Positions 1 through 7,254 are shown, counted from the first letter of the stretch. The stretch is 11,510 bases of DNA from an uncultured Collinsella sp. (GCA_902489295.1 CABTZM010000051.1:1-11510); one strand, 5' to 3'. Notes: generated by a model from the letters alone, not told the origin. Program-made: numbers and translations.

Positions 1-1
1 C

Positions 2-2551
2 GAATATGTCTCCGGCACCTTTACCGAGCTCATGGACAAGCTCGAGGCGGGCGAGATCGACCTTATGCCCAATGTCTCCTACTCCGAGGAGCGCGCACAA
101 AAGCTGCTCTATTCCTCCAACCCCGAGGGCACCGAGCGATACTACATCTACGCCAAGCCCGATCGCGACGACTTGGCCATGGGCGACCCCCAGGCGCTCC
201 AGGGCCTCACCATTGGCTACAATCCCGGCGTTATGCAGACCTTCGTCGGCCAGCAGTGGCTTGCCAGCGAGGGCATCACCTGCACCTATAAAGAAATGCC
301 TGGTGGTGGCGACCTCTTTGCGGCGCTGGCAAACGACGAAGTCGACGCTATCATCATGAACGACACCACCTCGTCGCCCAGCGCCTCCCCCATGTTCTAC
401 GTTGGGTCAAGTGACTACTATTTCGCCGTTCCCAAAAGCCGTCCCGACCTCATGGACGATATCAACTCCGCGATGGCAGCGATCAACCGCGACAACCCGC
501 GCTATAACGACGAAGTCAAATCGAACTACTCCGCCCAAAACAGCGGCTCGGCATCGCTCACCGGCGATGAGCGCGCTTGGCTTAAGGCGAACAACAATAC
601 CGTGACCCTTGGCTACCTTACGGGCAAGCTCCCCTACTGCAACGAAAACGAAAATGGCGAGATGGAGGGCTCGCTCGGTGCCCTCGCAACGACGCTCCAC
701 GACAAGTTTGGCATTACGGTCAAGACCGTTGCCTTCGAGAGCAACGAAAAGCTGCAAAAAGCGCTCACGAAAGGGGCGGTCGACGTCGCCCTGCCGATAT
801 ACCGAGACTACTGGCTTGCCGAGCAGACGGGCTTTATCCAGTCTAATTCGCTTGGCACGATGTCCATCACCGCCATCCATGCCGGCAGCGACTTGAGCAA
901 GGATCTTCAGAGCATCGCTTGCACCAAATCGTCGATCGTTAACCGTCGTGTACTGGAAAGCATGTATCCCACGGCAACCATAACCGTATGCGATTCAGGC
1001 GATGAAATGTTCAACGCCCTCACCTCGGGCAAGGTCGACAGCATTATTGTCCCCAGCTCGCGCATGGAAACGATTCGCGATACACACGATATCGAGGAAT
1101 ACGACAAAACAGAGCTCCCGAGCACCGCCGAGCTCTCATGCTGGATTTCGCGCGGTAAGCCCGAACTCCTTGGCATCATCAACAAAGGCATTACCAATGC
1201 CGGCGACTCGCTTGCCGCAAGCAATTACTCCTCCGCGTCGTACACAGCCCAGGAATCCAACACGCTTCGATTCCTCTACCGCAACCGTACCGCTATTGCC
1301 TCGGTCCTTATCGGAATACTGTCGATCAGCATCATCCTGCTCATCTGGGCACTTTGGCGCGCTCGAACCGAGCGGGAAAAGGCCGTGGCTGCCAACACAG
1401 CCAAAAGCGCGTTCCTCACACGCATGAGCCACGACATCCGCACGCCACTCAACGGCATCTTGGGCCTTATCGAAATTGAAGAACTCAAAGAGGGCGATAT
1501 GCAGGTCGCCCGCGAAAGCCGCGCCAAGGCGCGCGTTGCCGCTAATCACCTGCTCTCGCTGATCAACGACATCCTCGAGATGGGCAGGATCGAAGAGCGA
1601 AGGGTGACGCTCGAGCACGAGTCGTTCAACCTCAAGGAGCTCTGTGACGATGCCTTGGTGCTGTGCAAACTCCGTGCATCGGACCGCGGCATCGTGCTTA
1701 TCAACACCAGCGAGCCCTATGCTGTCGACCAGAGCATGATTGGCAGCCCCACCCATATCCGCCGAATCATCATCAACCTGCTCGACAACAGCATCAAATA
1801 CAACAAGCACGGCGGCACCGTCACCTTCTCTTCCACCGTCAAGCCGCTCAACGACGCGCACGCGCTCTTTTGTTTCACCATCGAAGACACCGGCATCGGC
1901 ATGACGCCCGAGTTTTTGAAGCATATTTACGAACCGTTTGCCCAAGAGGGAAACGACGCCCGCAGCAAATTCCAGGGAACCGGCATGGGCATGCCCATCG
2001 TCAAATCGCTCATCGACATGATGGGCGGCGCCATCGAGATCTCAAGCGAACTCGGCGTGGGCAGCACGTTCAACGTCCAAATTCCACTCGACGTCGATAA
2101 GAACCCTCAGGCAAGAGAGCACCTGGACAAACAGGCAGGCAGCTGTTCGCTTGTCGATATGAACGTCCTTTTGGCCGAAGACAACGACCTCAATGCCGAG
2201 ATCGCTCAGACTCTGCTCGAGAGCGAAGGAGTCATCGTGACTCGCGCCAACGACGGCAGCGAAGCAGTCAATCTATACGTCGGTCTTCCCGCCGGCAGTT
2301 TCGATGCCATCCTGATGGACATCATGATGCCGGGTATGGATGGCTACGAAGCAACTCGTACGATTCGACTGAGCGAAAAGGCCGATGCGGCCACTATCCC
2401 CATCATCGCACTGACCGCCAATGCCTTTGCGGAAGATGCCAAAACGGCACATGACGCCGGCATGAACGCCCATCTGTCCAAGCCGCTCGATTTTGAGAAG
2501 CTCAAAAACATTCTCGCCCGCATCAAGCAGCACGGTCCCAGTTCGCTATAG
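2..2551 (+). CDS. Hybrid sensor histidine kinase with tandem periplasmic solute-binding domains (5' partial)
   Basis: This is an inner-membrane sensor that would autophosphorylate on histidine and pass phosphate to its own receiver domain. The reading frame is open from base 2, so the start lies outside the window. Residues below are counted from the internal Met at base 32. Residues 1-165 look like the end of a family 3 solute-binding (Venus-flytrap) domain, and about 190-405 like a second one. A single membrane helix spans about 420-442. A short linker leads to the HisKA H-box SHDIRTPLN (His467), then the N-box NLLDN (582-586), the G1 box EDTGIGM (Asp619) and the G2 box GTGMGM (from 649). 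A receiver domain covers about 705-835, with acidic pair AEDN, phospho-acceptor Asp763 in MDIMMPGMDG, then LTA and SKPLD. The order resembles the BvgS/EvgS class, but the protein ends right after the receiver with no HPt domain. The ligand is unknown; the family often senses amino acids or small organic ions. The domain call is strong. Confidence 0.93.
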   Translation, partial: EYVSGTFTELMDKLEAGEIDLMPNVSYSEERAQKLLYSSNPEGTERYYIYAKPDRDDLAMGDPQALQGLTIGYNPGVMQTFVGQQWLASEGITCTYKEMPGGGDLFAALANDEVDAIIMNDTTSSPSASPMFYVGSSDYYFAVPKSRPDLMDDINSAMAAINRDNPRYNDEVKSNYSAQNSGSASLTGDERAWLKANNNTVTLGYLTGKLPYCNENENGEMEGSLGALATTLHDKFGITVKTVAFESNEKLQKALTKGAVDVALPIYRDYWLAEQTGFIQSNSLGTMSITAIHAGSDLSKDLQSIACTKSSIVNRRVLESMYPTATITVCDSGDEMFNALTSGKVDSIIVPSSRMETIRDTHDIEEYDKTELPSTAELSCWISRGKPELLGIINKGITNAGDSLAASNYSSASYTAQESNTLRFLYRNRTAIASVLIGILSISIILLIWALWRARTEREKAVAANTAKSAFLTRMSHDIRTPLNGILGLIEIEELKEGDMQVARESRAKARVAANHLLSLINDILEMGRIEERRVTLEHESFNLKELCDDALVLCKLRASDRGIVLINTSEPYAVDQSMIGSPTHIRRIIINLLDNSIKYNKHGGTVTFSSTVKPLNDAHALFCFTIEDTGIGMTPEFLKHIYEPFAQEGNDARSKFQGTGMGMPIVKSLIDMMGGAIEISSELGVGSTFNVQIPLDVDKNPQAREHLDKQAGSCSLVDMNVLLAEDNDLNAEIAQTLLESEGVIVTRANDGSEAVNLYVGLPAGSFDAILMDIMMPGMDGYEATRTIRLSEKADAATIPIIALTANAFAEDAKTAHDAGMNAHLSKPLDFEKLKNILARIKQHGPSSL

Positions 2552-2593
2552 TTTCTCCCCAAGAACTATGCCCGATTGGAAAGGAATCACGCG

Positions 2594-3073
2594 ATGTTTA
2601 GGCCTCTACGCCGAAAGAAGCGCGCCATTACCGACGAGGCGGCGCGCGAGCTGCTCGCCACCTGCAAGCGCGGTGTCTTTGCCGTCAACGGCGATGACGG
2701 CTACCCGTACGCCATTCCCGTCAACTACTTCTTTGACGCTGAGCATGACAAGATTTACTTCCACGGCGCCAAGGCGGGCCACAAGGTCGACGCTCTCAAG
2801 CGTGACGACAAGGTCTGTTTTACCGTCTACGGTAACGACTGGTACAAGGACGACGATTGGGCGCCCTACGTGCAGAGCACCGTTGTCTTTGGCCGTTGCC
2901 GCCTAGCAAATGACGCCCCCGCATTTATCGAGGACAAGGTCCGTGAGCTCGCGCTCAAGTACTACCCCACCGCCGAAGAGGTCGAGGAAGAAATCGCCAA
3001 GGACATCAAGGGCGTTCAGTTGTACGAGATTACGATTGAGCATCTCTGCGGCAAGCAAATTCACGAAAAGTAA
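2594..3073 (+). CDS. Nim-like / pyridoxamine 5'-phosphate oxidase family flavoprotein
   Basis: This 159-residue cytoplasmic protein has the split-barrel FMN-binding fold of the pyridoxamine-phosphate-oxidase superfamily, nearest in pattern to the NimA group of nitroimidazole-reductase-like proteins. Visible family features are the opening RRKKRAITDEAAREL (residues 6-20), the strand DGYPYAIPVNYFF (35-47), the IYFHGAKAGHKVDAL segment (54-68, with His57 and His63) and the strand pair KVCFTVYG and STVVFGR. I chose the ATG at 2594 because AAAGGA lies 8 bases upstream. A longer in-frame TTG at 2576 has no such site. The gene lies 42 bp after the sensor kinase on the same strand and may be read through from it, but a functional link is not evident. 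Family membership alone does not prove nitroimidazole resistance; many members are general FMN- or haem-binding reductases. Confidence 0.85.
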   Translation: MFRPLRRKKRAITDEAARELLATCKRGVFAVNGDDGYPYAIPVNYFFDAEHDKIYFHGAKAGHKVDALKRDDKVCFTVYGNDWYKDDDWAPYVQSTVVFGRCRLANDAPAFIEDKVRELALKYYPTAEEVEEEIAKDIKGVQLYEITIEHLCGKQIHEK

Positions 3074-3077
3074 GGGC

Positions 3078-3094
3078 CTGGGATCAGACCCCAG
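3078..3094. terminator. Short hairpin between convergent genes
   Basis: CTGGG and CCCAG can pair around a 7-base loop just after the Nim-like stop codon and about 50 bp from the end of the convergent aminotransferase gene. There is no T-run on either strand, so terminator function is only suggested by position. Confidence 0.25.
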
Positions 3095-3147
3095 CATAAC
3101 AATCAAGCCAGAAGACCCTGCGCATGTCGTCCGTTCGTTACGGCTTG

Positions 3148-4359
3148 CTATGCATTAAAAACGTAGCGGCTCAAACGCTCGCACGCCTCCTGCACGCGCG
3201 AAAGCGGCAGTGCCAGGTTCACGCGAATGTGGCAGGGTCCATGGAACGGACGGCCGTCCTGGTAGCCCACGCCCACGCGCGCACCCTCGTCGAGCAGCCA
3301 CTGAATGTCGCGACCGTGTGCGCGGCACCACTCCGTGCAGTCCAAGAACACCATGTACGTGCCCTGCGGGCGCGAATAAGCCACGCCCTTAAAATGCTCG
3401 TCAACGTAATCGCAGAAGTAATCGACGTTGCCCTTGATGACCTCGTTGAGCTCGTCCACCCACTCGTAGCCCTGCGGCTGGTAGGCACCGATGAGTGCAT
3501 GCATCGAGAGGACGTTCATCTCGTTGTAGTGAGTCTTGTTGGACACGGAGCACACGCGGTCGCGCAGCGTCTCGTTGTAGATAATGTGGTAGCTGCCAAC
3601 CAGGCCCGCCAGGTTAAAAGTCTTGCTGGGCGCATAAAGGGCGACCGTGCGCATGCGGGCGTCCTCACTCACCGACTGCGTCGGAATGTGTTTGTGCCCG
3701 GGACGGATGATGTCGGACCAGATCTCGTCCGAGATGACCACGCAATCGTGCTGGCGATAGATGTCCATGGCGCGCTCGATCTCGTCGCGCTCCCACACGC
3801 GGCCGCAGGGATTGTGCGGCGAGCAGAAGATCGCGGCATGGATGTGGTTTTGCGCGAGCTTGCGCTCCATGTCCTCAAAATCCATGCGCCATACGCCCTG
3901 GTCGTCGAGTTTAAGCGGGCTGTGCACAATGCGGTAGCCCGCAGCCTCAATGGACTTGGTAAAACCGATGTAAGTGGGGCTATGGACCAGCACCGCATCG
4001 CCCGGCTGGACGTACGCGCGCAGCGTCGATACCACACCGCCCAGCACGCCGTTTTCGTAGCCAATGTGCTCGGGAAGCAGGCCCTCAACGTCGTTGCGGT
4101 GGCTCTGCCACTCGATGATGCTGTCGAAGTACTCGGCTCGCGGATCAAAGTAGCCAAACATAGGGTGCTGGGCACGCTGAATGATGTGCTCCTGCACCGT
4201 CGGCACCGTAGCAAAGTTCATATCCGCCACCCACATGGGGATGCGGTCGAAGCCCTCATCGGGTGCGTTTGGCGCCATACCGGGGATCTCGCCCCAGGAG
4301 TCGACGGCGATGGCGTCCATGCCGTGGCGGTCGATGATTGAGGTGAAGTCGTACTTCAT
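3148..4359 (-). CDS. MalY/PatB family PLP-dependent aminotransferase (probable cystathionine beta-lyase)
   Basis: This 403-residue cytoplasmic protein belongs to PLP-dependent aminotransferase class I/II, MalY/PatB subgroup. Known members cleave C-S bonds of cystathionine or cysteine conjugates to give homocysteine or thiol, pyruvate and ammonia. Visible features are the N-terminal substrate-cap segment with IPMWVADMNF (residues 40-49), HNPCGR (Asn183), DEIWSD with the PLP-ring aspartate Asp211, the Schiff-base lysine Lys246 in APSKTFNLAGL, and the carboxylate-binding Arg379 in CHIRVNLALP. Length is normal for the family. The ATG is preceded by GGGAG with a 6-base spacer on the minus strand. 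It lies 112 bp downstream of trmO on the same strand, far enough to have its own promoter, although I see no strong one. It could act in methionine synthesis or cysteine breakdown. E. coli MalY also modulates MalT, and nothing here supports that role. Confidence 0.9.
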   Translation of the reverse strand: MKYDFTSIIDRHGMDAIAVDSWGEIPGMAPNAPDEGFDRIPMWVADMNFATVPTVQEHIIQRAQHPMFGYFDPRAEYFDSIIEWQSHRNDVEGLLPEHIGYENGVLGGVVSTLRAYVQPGDAVLVHSPTYIGFTKSIEAAGYRIVHSPLKLDDQGVWRMDFEDMERKLAQNHIHAAIFCSPHNPCGRVWERDEIERAMDIYRQHDCVVISDEIWSDIIRPGHKHIPTQSVSEDARMRTVALYAPSKTFNLAGLVGSYHIIYNETLRDRVCSVSNKTHYNEMNVLSMHALIGAYQPQGYEWVDELNEVIKGNVDYFCDYVDEHFKGVAYSRPQGTYMVFLDCTEWCRAHGRDIQWLLDEGARVGVGYQDGRPFHGPCHIRVNLALPLSRVQEACERLSRYVFNA

Positions 4360-4471
4360 ACTGGGCTCCCGTGCAAAGCGGATTGGTTCGGTAGGCGTTA
4401 TTGTCCATCAGGATGGGCGGCTTTGGTGCGGGTTTTGGGGTTGAATTTGACTGATGCGGGCGGGCGGCCAG

Positions 4472-5218
4472 CTAGTCCTGAGTTTCGGTGACGGCCGTTA
4501 CGGTCAGCCGCGCCCCATCGACCGTAAACGAAATATCGAGCCCAGCATAAGCCAAGTGGTAGACACGGCCGGGCTCGTGCTTGCTGCCAGCGCGGCGCGG
4601 ATCTTGGCGAAGGACCTCGATTAAGCCGGGCAACTTCGCGGGCGGGACCTTGTCTTGCAGCGCTTGTGGGAACTCGACGTTGAGCTCTTGCCACGGGTTG
4701 TCCTCGATCCATCCGCCCGTCGCGTCCGAATGACAATCCGCAAACGGAATGTAGGGCTTGATATCGTAGATGGGCGTGCCGTCGCGCAGGTCGGCGCCCA
4801 GCACATGAATGATGGGACCATCGGCGGTGAGCTCAACGCGGTCGAGCTTTACGCAGGTAAGGCCGATGGGGTTGGGCCGAAACGGGCTACGCGTGGCAAA
4901 CACGCCCACGCGCTCGGCACCTCCCAGGCGCGGCGGACGCACGGTCTTTGACCACTTGGCGTTGGTGCCGGCCTTGTCCTGTGTCTTGGCATCGGCGGCG
5001 ATGTCTTCTGCCGTGCCGCCCGGCGTTCCGTTTTCAAAACGCCAAAGCAGCCATAAGTGCGAGAAAGACTCGAGCCCTGCAACCGCGGTATTAGAGGCAA
5101 ACTCCGGCTCAAAGATAATGCGCCCCTCAAGATGAGGCGCCAAAAAGCTGTTGCGCGGAATGCCAAACTTCTGCGGCAGGTCGGTATGTATGTGTGCGAT
5201 AGGTTCCATGCCGGTCAT
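4472..5218 (-). CDS. trmO: tRNA (adenine(37)-N6)-methyltransferase TrmO
   Basis: TrmO uses S-adenosylmethionine to methylate N6-threonylcarbamoyladenosine at position 37 of certain tRNAs. The protein shows the hallmark TsaA/TrmO segments in order: an N-terminal strand IAHIHTDL and FGIPRNS, FEPEFAS, AVAGLESFSHLWLLWRF, then VRPPRLGG, RVGVFATRSPFRPNPIGLT, DLRDGTPIYDIKPYIPFAD, and a C-terminal half with LRQDPRRA and GRVYHLAYAGLDISF. The C-terminal domain matches the full-length E. coli type, so the protein is not truncated. The start is uncertain. I chose the ATG at 5218 (248 residues, beginning MTGMEPIAHI) because it gives the usual N-terminus; the ATG at 5209 is equally possible. A GTG at 5260 would add an unconserved leader, and no candidate has a good ribosome site. 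It is divergent from the XRE-TipAS gene across about 130 bp. Confidence 0.9.
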   Translation of the reverse strand: MTGMEPIAHIHTDLPQKFGIPRNSFLAPHLEGRIIFEPEFASNTAVAGLESFSHLWLLWRFENGTPGGTAEDIAADAKTQDKAGTNAKWSKTVRPPRLGGAERVGVFATRSPFRPNPIGLTCVKLDRVELTADGPIIHVLGADLRDGTPIYDIKPYIPFADCHSDATGGWIEDNPWQELNVEFPQALQDKVPPAKLPGLIEVLRQDPRRAGSKHEPGRVYHLAYAGLDISFTVDGARLTVTAVTETQD

Positions 5219-5290
5219 TGTACGGCATGGGCGCACGAGGCGCTGCGCGCAATTCCCCACCGCGGCGCCCGTCGTGCAACCAACGGTTGC

Positions 5291-5324
5291 TTGGAAGGGC
5301 GCCTGCCGCCGCGTATGCTTAAGC
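5291..5324 (+). promoter_or_regulatory. Promoter and possible operator of the XRE-TipAS gene
   Basis: TTGGAA (5291-5296) and TATGCT (5314-5319) are spaced by exactly 17 bp, a good sigma-70-type pair. Transcription would start near 5326, giving a leader of about 25 bases. The 8-bp palindrome GCTTAAGC (5317-5324) overlaps the -10 box and would suit binding by a small helix-turn-helix protein, so autorepression is plausible. A ribosome site AAAGGAG lies at 5338-5344, 5 bases before the ATG. Confidence 0.5.
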
Positions 5325-5349
5325 CATCAACCGGCAGAAAGGAGCCGTC

Positions 5350-6177
5350 ATGGCCTTTGCAGAAAAACTCATCGCTGTCCGCCGCGCCAATAATCTCACC
5401 CAAGAGCAGCTTGCCGCCAAGCTCTATGTAACGCGCCAAGCCGTCAGCCGCTGGGAGCGCGGCGAGGTCACGCCGGGCATCGATATGATGAAGCTCATTG
5501 CCGCCGTGACCGGAGAGCCGCTGTCCCACCTGCTCGAAATGCCCGAACACTACTGTCAGAGCTGCGGCATGCTGCTCACGCCCGATGACTGCGGCACCGA
5601 TGCCTCTGGCGCCACGACCGACCATTACTGCAAGTGGTGCTACGACCATGGCAAGTACACCTATGAGACCACCATGGAAGCAATGATCGAGGATTGCGCC
5701 CCGCGCCTGGCGCAAAACACCGGCATGTCGCTCGACGAAGCCGTCTCGCTCATGGGCGCCGTCCTGCCGCAACTGGAGCGCTGGCGCACCGTGCAGGAAA
5801 ACGAGGAGCGCTACGGTGCCGAGGCCCGGGCGCGCTATGGCGATGAAGCCGTCGACGCGGCAAACGAGGCGCTGCTGGACATGGACCCTCAGACGTGGAA
5901 TGACATGAAGGAACTTGAACGCGCTATTTTGGGCCAGCTCTCAATTGCCATGGGCGATGGCGAACCGGAAGGCAGCGAGGCTCGCAAGCTCGTCGCGATG
6001 CATCGCCGCTGGATAGCCCTCAACTGGGGCAGCGAACCCCAAGACGAGGCATACCTAGGGCTCGCCCACGGCTACCTCGCCGACCAGCGCTTCGTAGACT
6101 ACTACGACAAGCCTTGCGGCACCGGTGCCACGGCATTTCTGGTCCAGGCTATCGAGTCGTCGCTGGCCTGCGCTTAG
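5350..6177 (+). CDS. XRE-family regulator fused to zinc ribbon and TipAS-like domain
   Basis: This 275-residue cytoplasmic regulator has three parts. Residues 1-65 are a classic HTH_3/XRE DNA-binding domain (LTQEQLAAKLYVTRQAVSRWERGEVTPGI within it). Residues 69-97 hold two CxxC knuckles (Cys69/Cys72 and Cys94/Cys97, with Cys81 between), matching the putative zinc-ribbon family often seen beside transcriptional domains. Residues about 145-272 match the TipAS antibiotic-recognition fold by pattern: ERYGAEARARYGDEAVDAAN, a loop EGSEARKLVAMHRRWI, and AYLGLAHGYLADQRFVDYYD near the end. In Streptomyces TipA this domain binds thiopeptides and is joined to a MerR-type DNA-binding domain. Here the DNA-binding part is XRE-type instead. 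Likely role: a ligand-responsive regulator, perhaps of drug response. The ligand and targets are unknown. The start is well supported by AAAGGAG 5 bases upstream. Confidence 0.82.
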   Translation: MAFAEKLIAVRRANNLTQEQLAAKLYVTRQAVSRWERGEVTPGIDMMKLIAAVTGEPLSHLLEMPEHYCQSCGMLLTPDDCGTDASGATTDHYCKWCYDHGKYTYETTMEAMIEDCAPRLAQNTGMSLDEAVSLMGAVLPQLERWRTVQENEERYGAEARARYGDEAVDAANEALLDMDPQTWNDMKELERAILGQLSIAMGDGEPEGSEARKLVAMHRRWIALNWGSEPQDEAYLGLAHGYLADQRFVDYYDKPCGTGATAFLVQAIESSLACA

Positions 6178-6228
6178 ATTGCATCAGCTTTGGGTATCTC
6201 AATCAAAACCCCAACCGATTGGAGACCT

Positions 6229-6474
6229 ATGGCTACTAATCACGAGCTCGTGCTGTACGTTATGAACGGATGCCCGTATTGCATTAAGGTGAAGCGCTTC
6301 CTAGCGGATAACGGCGTCACCATCCCCGAGCGCAACATCTCGACCGATGCCGAAGCCGAACAGACACTCATCGCCGTCGGCGGAAAGCGCCAGGTTCCCT
6401 GCCTGTTCATCGACGGCAAGCCGCTCTACGAGTCAAACGACATCATCGCATGGGCGCAGGAGAATCTGCTCTAG
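6229..6474 (+). CDS. Glutaredoxin-family thiol oxidoreductase
   Basis: This is an 81-residue thioredoxin-fold protein with the dithiol active site CPYC (Cys15, Cys18), a cis-proline in QVPCLFIDG (Pro57) and the C-terminal YESNDIIAWA helix that usually binds the glutathione-like substrate or partner. Length and pattern fit the short NrdH/GrxC-like bacterial glutaredoxins. It would reduce disulfides or mixed disulfides in the cytoplasm; its electron donor is not shown here. I chose the ATG at 6229, with GGAG starting 8 bases upstream. An upstream in-frame TTG at 6190 would add 13 unconserved residues. It follows the XRE-TipAS gene by 51 bp on the same strand with no terminator between, so the two may share a transcript. 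Confidence 0.88.
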   Translation: MATNHELVLYVMNGCPYCIKVKRFLADNGVTIPERNISTDAEAEQTLIAVGGKRQVPCLFIDGKPLYESNDIIAWAQENLL

Positions 6475-6511
6475 CACGCGCGTTACGATCGGCTCGCCCC
6501 AACCCATACGA

Positions 6512-6580
6512 CCCAAACATGTACACCAGCATCCAAAGTCAACCATTTTCGACATCTTTGGATGCTGGTGTACAGCTTTT
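6512..6580. repeat. Dispersed palindromic repeat A, copy 1
   Basis: A perfect 19-bp inverted repeat (arms 6520-6538 and 6556-6574, core CCAGCATCCAAAG) flanks a 17-base loop and is followed by GCTTTT. It begins 37 bp after the glutaredoxin stop codon and could end that transcript. A second copy at 7593-7662 differs by only two substitutions and one inserted base over about 70 bp, loop included. This marks it as a mobile or REP-like intergenic element rather than a one-off terminator. Confidence 0.85.
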
Positions 6581-6583
6581 AGC

Positions 6584-7005
6584 TAGTCAGGGACGCTCTT
6601 AACCGGCTGATTGTTTGAGGCGACCTTTGGATTATGGCTGTTTGATGCTTCTGGAAAGAGCTTCCGAAAGGGCTGTGGTCAAAAAAGGGCAAATATGAGT
6701 ACTGCTACCTGTTTAGTAGCAGCAATTTTGATCACTTCAGGAACTATTCAACGTCCCATGCGTCCGTAGACGACGCTATTACTCCTCATATGTTCAATAA
6801 AAGAAGCTCCTAATGGGAACAAATCTCATCAGGAGCTACTATTTATAGCAAAATAAATGCAACCATGATGACAACAGTACTCATATTTGCCCTTTTTTGA
6901 CCACGACCCTCCAGAATAGTCGCTGAGGACGACACTAAATGACAAAATCCGGCACTTGGATGTTCTTATATGGCCAGTCGTTAAGGAACACCCAACGACT
7001 ACTCC
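6584..7005. repeat. Palindromic repeat B, interrupted copy (halves at 6584-6602 and 6953-7005)
   Basis: The left end TAGTCAGGGACGCTCTTAA (6584-6602) resembles the first unit of the intact repeat B at 7666-7747. Bases 6960-7005 match 7703-7747 of that copy at roughly 39 of 44 aligned positions, ending in CAACGACTAC. The left piece and the right piece are thus in the same order as in the intact copy but are separated by about 350 bp that includes the MITE-like element. The two outer ends are imperfect inverted repeats of each other (TAGTC...TTAAC). Confidence 0.6.
6675..6904. mobile_element. MITE-like element with perfect 30-bp terminal inverted repeats
   Basis: Bases 6675-6704 and 6875-6904 are exact reverse complements over 30 bp (outer end GTGGTCAAAAAAGGGC, inner end GAGTACTG). 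The similarity continues outward to AGGG/CCCT at 6669-6672 and 6907-6910 after a 2-base mismatch. The 170-bp interior has no coding capacity. It contains a 7-bp hairpin CTGCTAC/GTAGCAG (6702-6722) and a 14-position hairpin around AGCTCCT/AGGAGCT (6805-6837; one mismatch, one wobble, 5-base loop), which is followed on the minus strand by a T-rich run and could terminate transcription there. No clear target duplication is visible. This fits a non-autonomous miniature transposable element, but no transposase is present and the family is unknown. Confidence 0.65.
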
Positions 7006-7059
7006 AATTCGCGACACACTGTGTCGTGAATTAAACTGGTCCCATTACCGAAGACCAGT
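7006..7059. repeat. Two adjacent palindromes
   Basis: Bases 7006-7032 form a 27-bp palindrome with 13-bp arms (AATTC-CGACACA and its complement, one G.T pair) around a single central C. Only 2 bases later, ACTGGTC (7035-7041) and GACCAGT (7053-7059) form a 7-bp hairpin with an 11-base loop. They sit just right of repeat B. They could be a binding site, a terminator or another repeat end; there is no T-run. Confidence 0.5.
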
Positions 7060-7224
7060 GAGAGCTCCTGCCCAGAATCTCGATAGCTTAATAAAGCGCT
7101 CCCCTCCGGAAGTTCAATGAGCATCCATATTCCAAGCTAAAAAGCGAGGAAGTATCGAAGCCGTCAATGTTCATTTCCCATCGAACAGGAGGGTCAAAAC
7201 TAGCTAATTAGCCTGATAAACTGC

Positions 7225-7254
7225 TTGTATTTTTGTCTACAAAACTGTATACAA
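7225..7254 (+). promoter_or_regulatory. Promoter/operator of the antitoxin-like gene
   Basis: TTGTAT (7225-7230) and TATACA (7248-7253) are separated by 17 bp. Between them lies a perfect palindrome TTTTGT-CT-ACAAAA (7231-7244), and the -35 box TTGTAT is itself repeated in inverted form as ATACAA (7249-7254). Nested symmetric boxes over a promoter are typical of operators bound by ribbon-helix-helix antitoxins. A further 13-bp palindrome CGACAT-T-ATGTCG (7279-7291) lies in the leader, just before the AGGAGG ribosome site. Confidence 0.6.

Noticed and set aside
1136..1945. 269-codon minus-strand frame opposite the sensor kinase
   Set aside because: It covers the H-box and N-box region of the real kinase in the opposite sense and has no family pattern.
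2576..2593. Upstream TTG start for the Nim-like protein
   Set aside because: The AAAGGA ribosome site overlaps this extension and is correctly spaced for the ATG at 2594.
3124..4341. Long 405-codon plus-strand frame opposite the aminotransferase gene
   Set aside because: It mirrors the minus-strand MalY/PatB gene, which has all catalytic motifs. The product is rich in His, Val, Ala and Arg without domain pattern, as expected of an antisense shadow in GC-rich DNA.
6829..7017. 62-codon minus-strand frame within the repeat region
   Set aside because: It runs through one end of the MITE-like element and repeat B, has no ribosome site, and its composition (many Ser and Cys) is that of random DNA.
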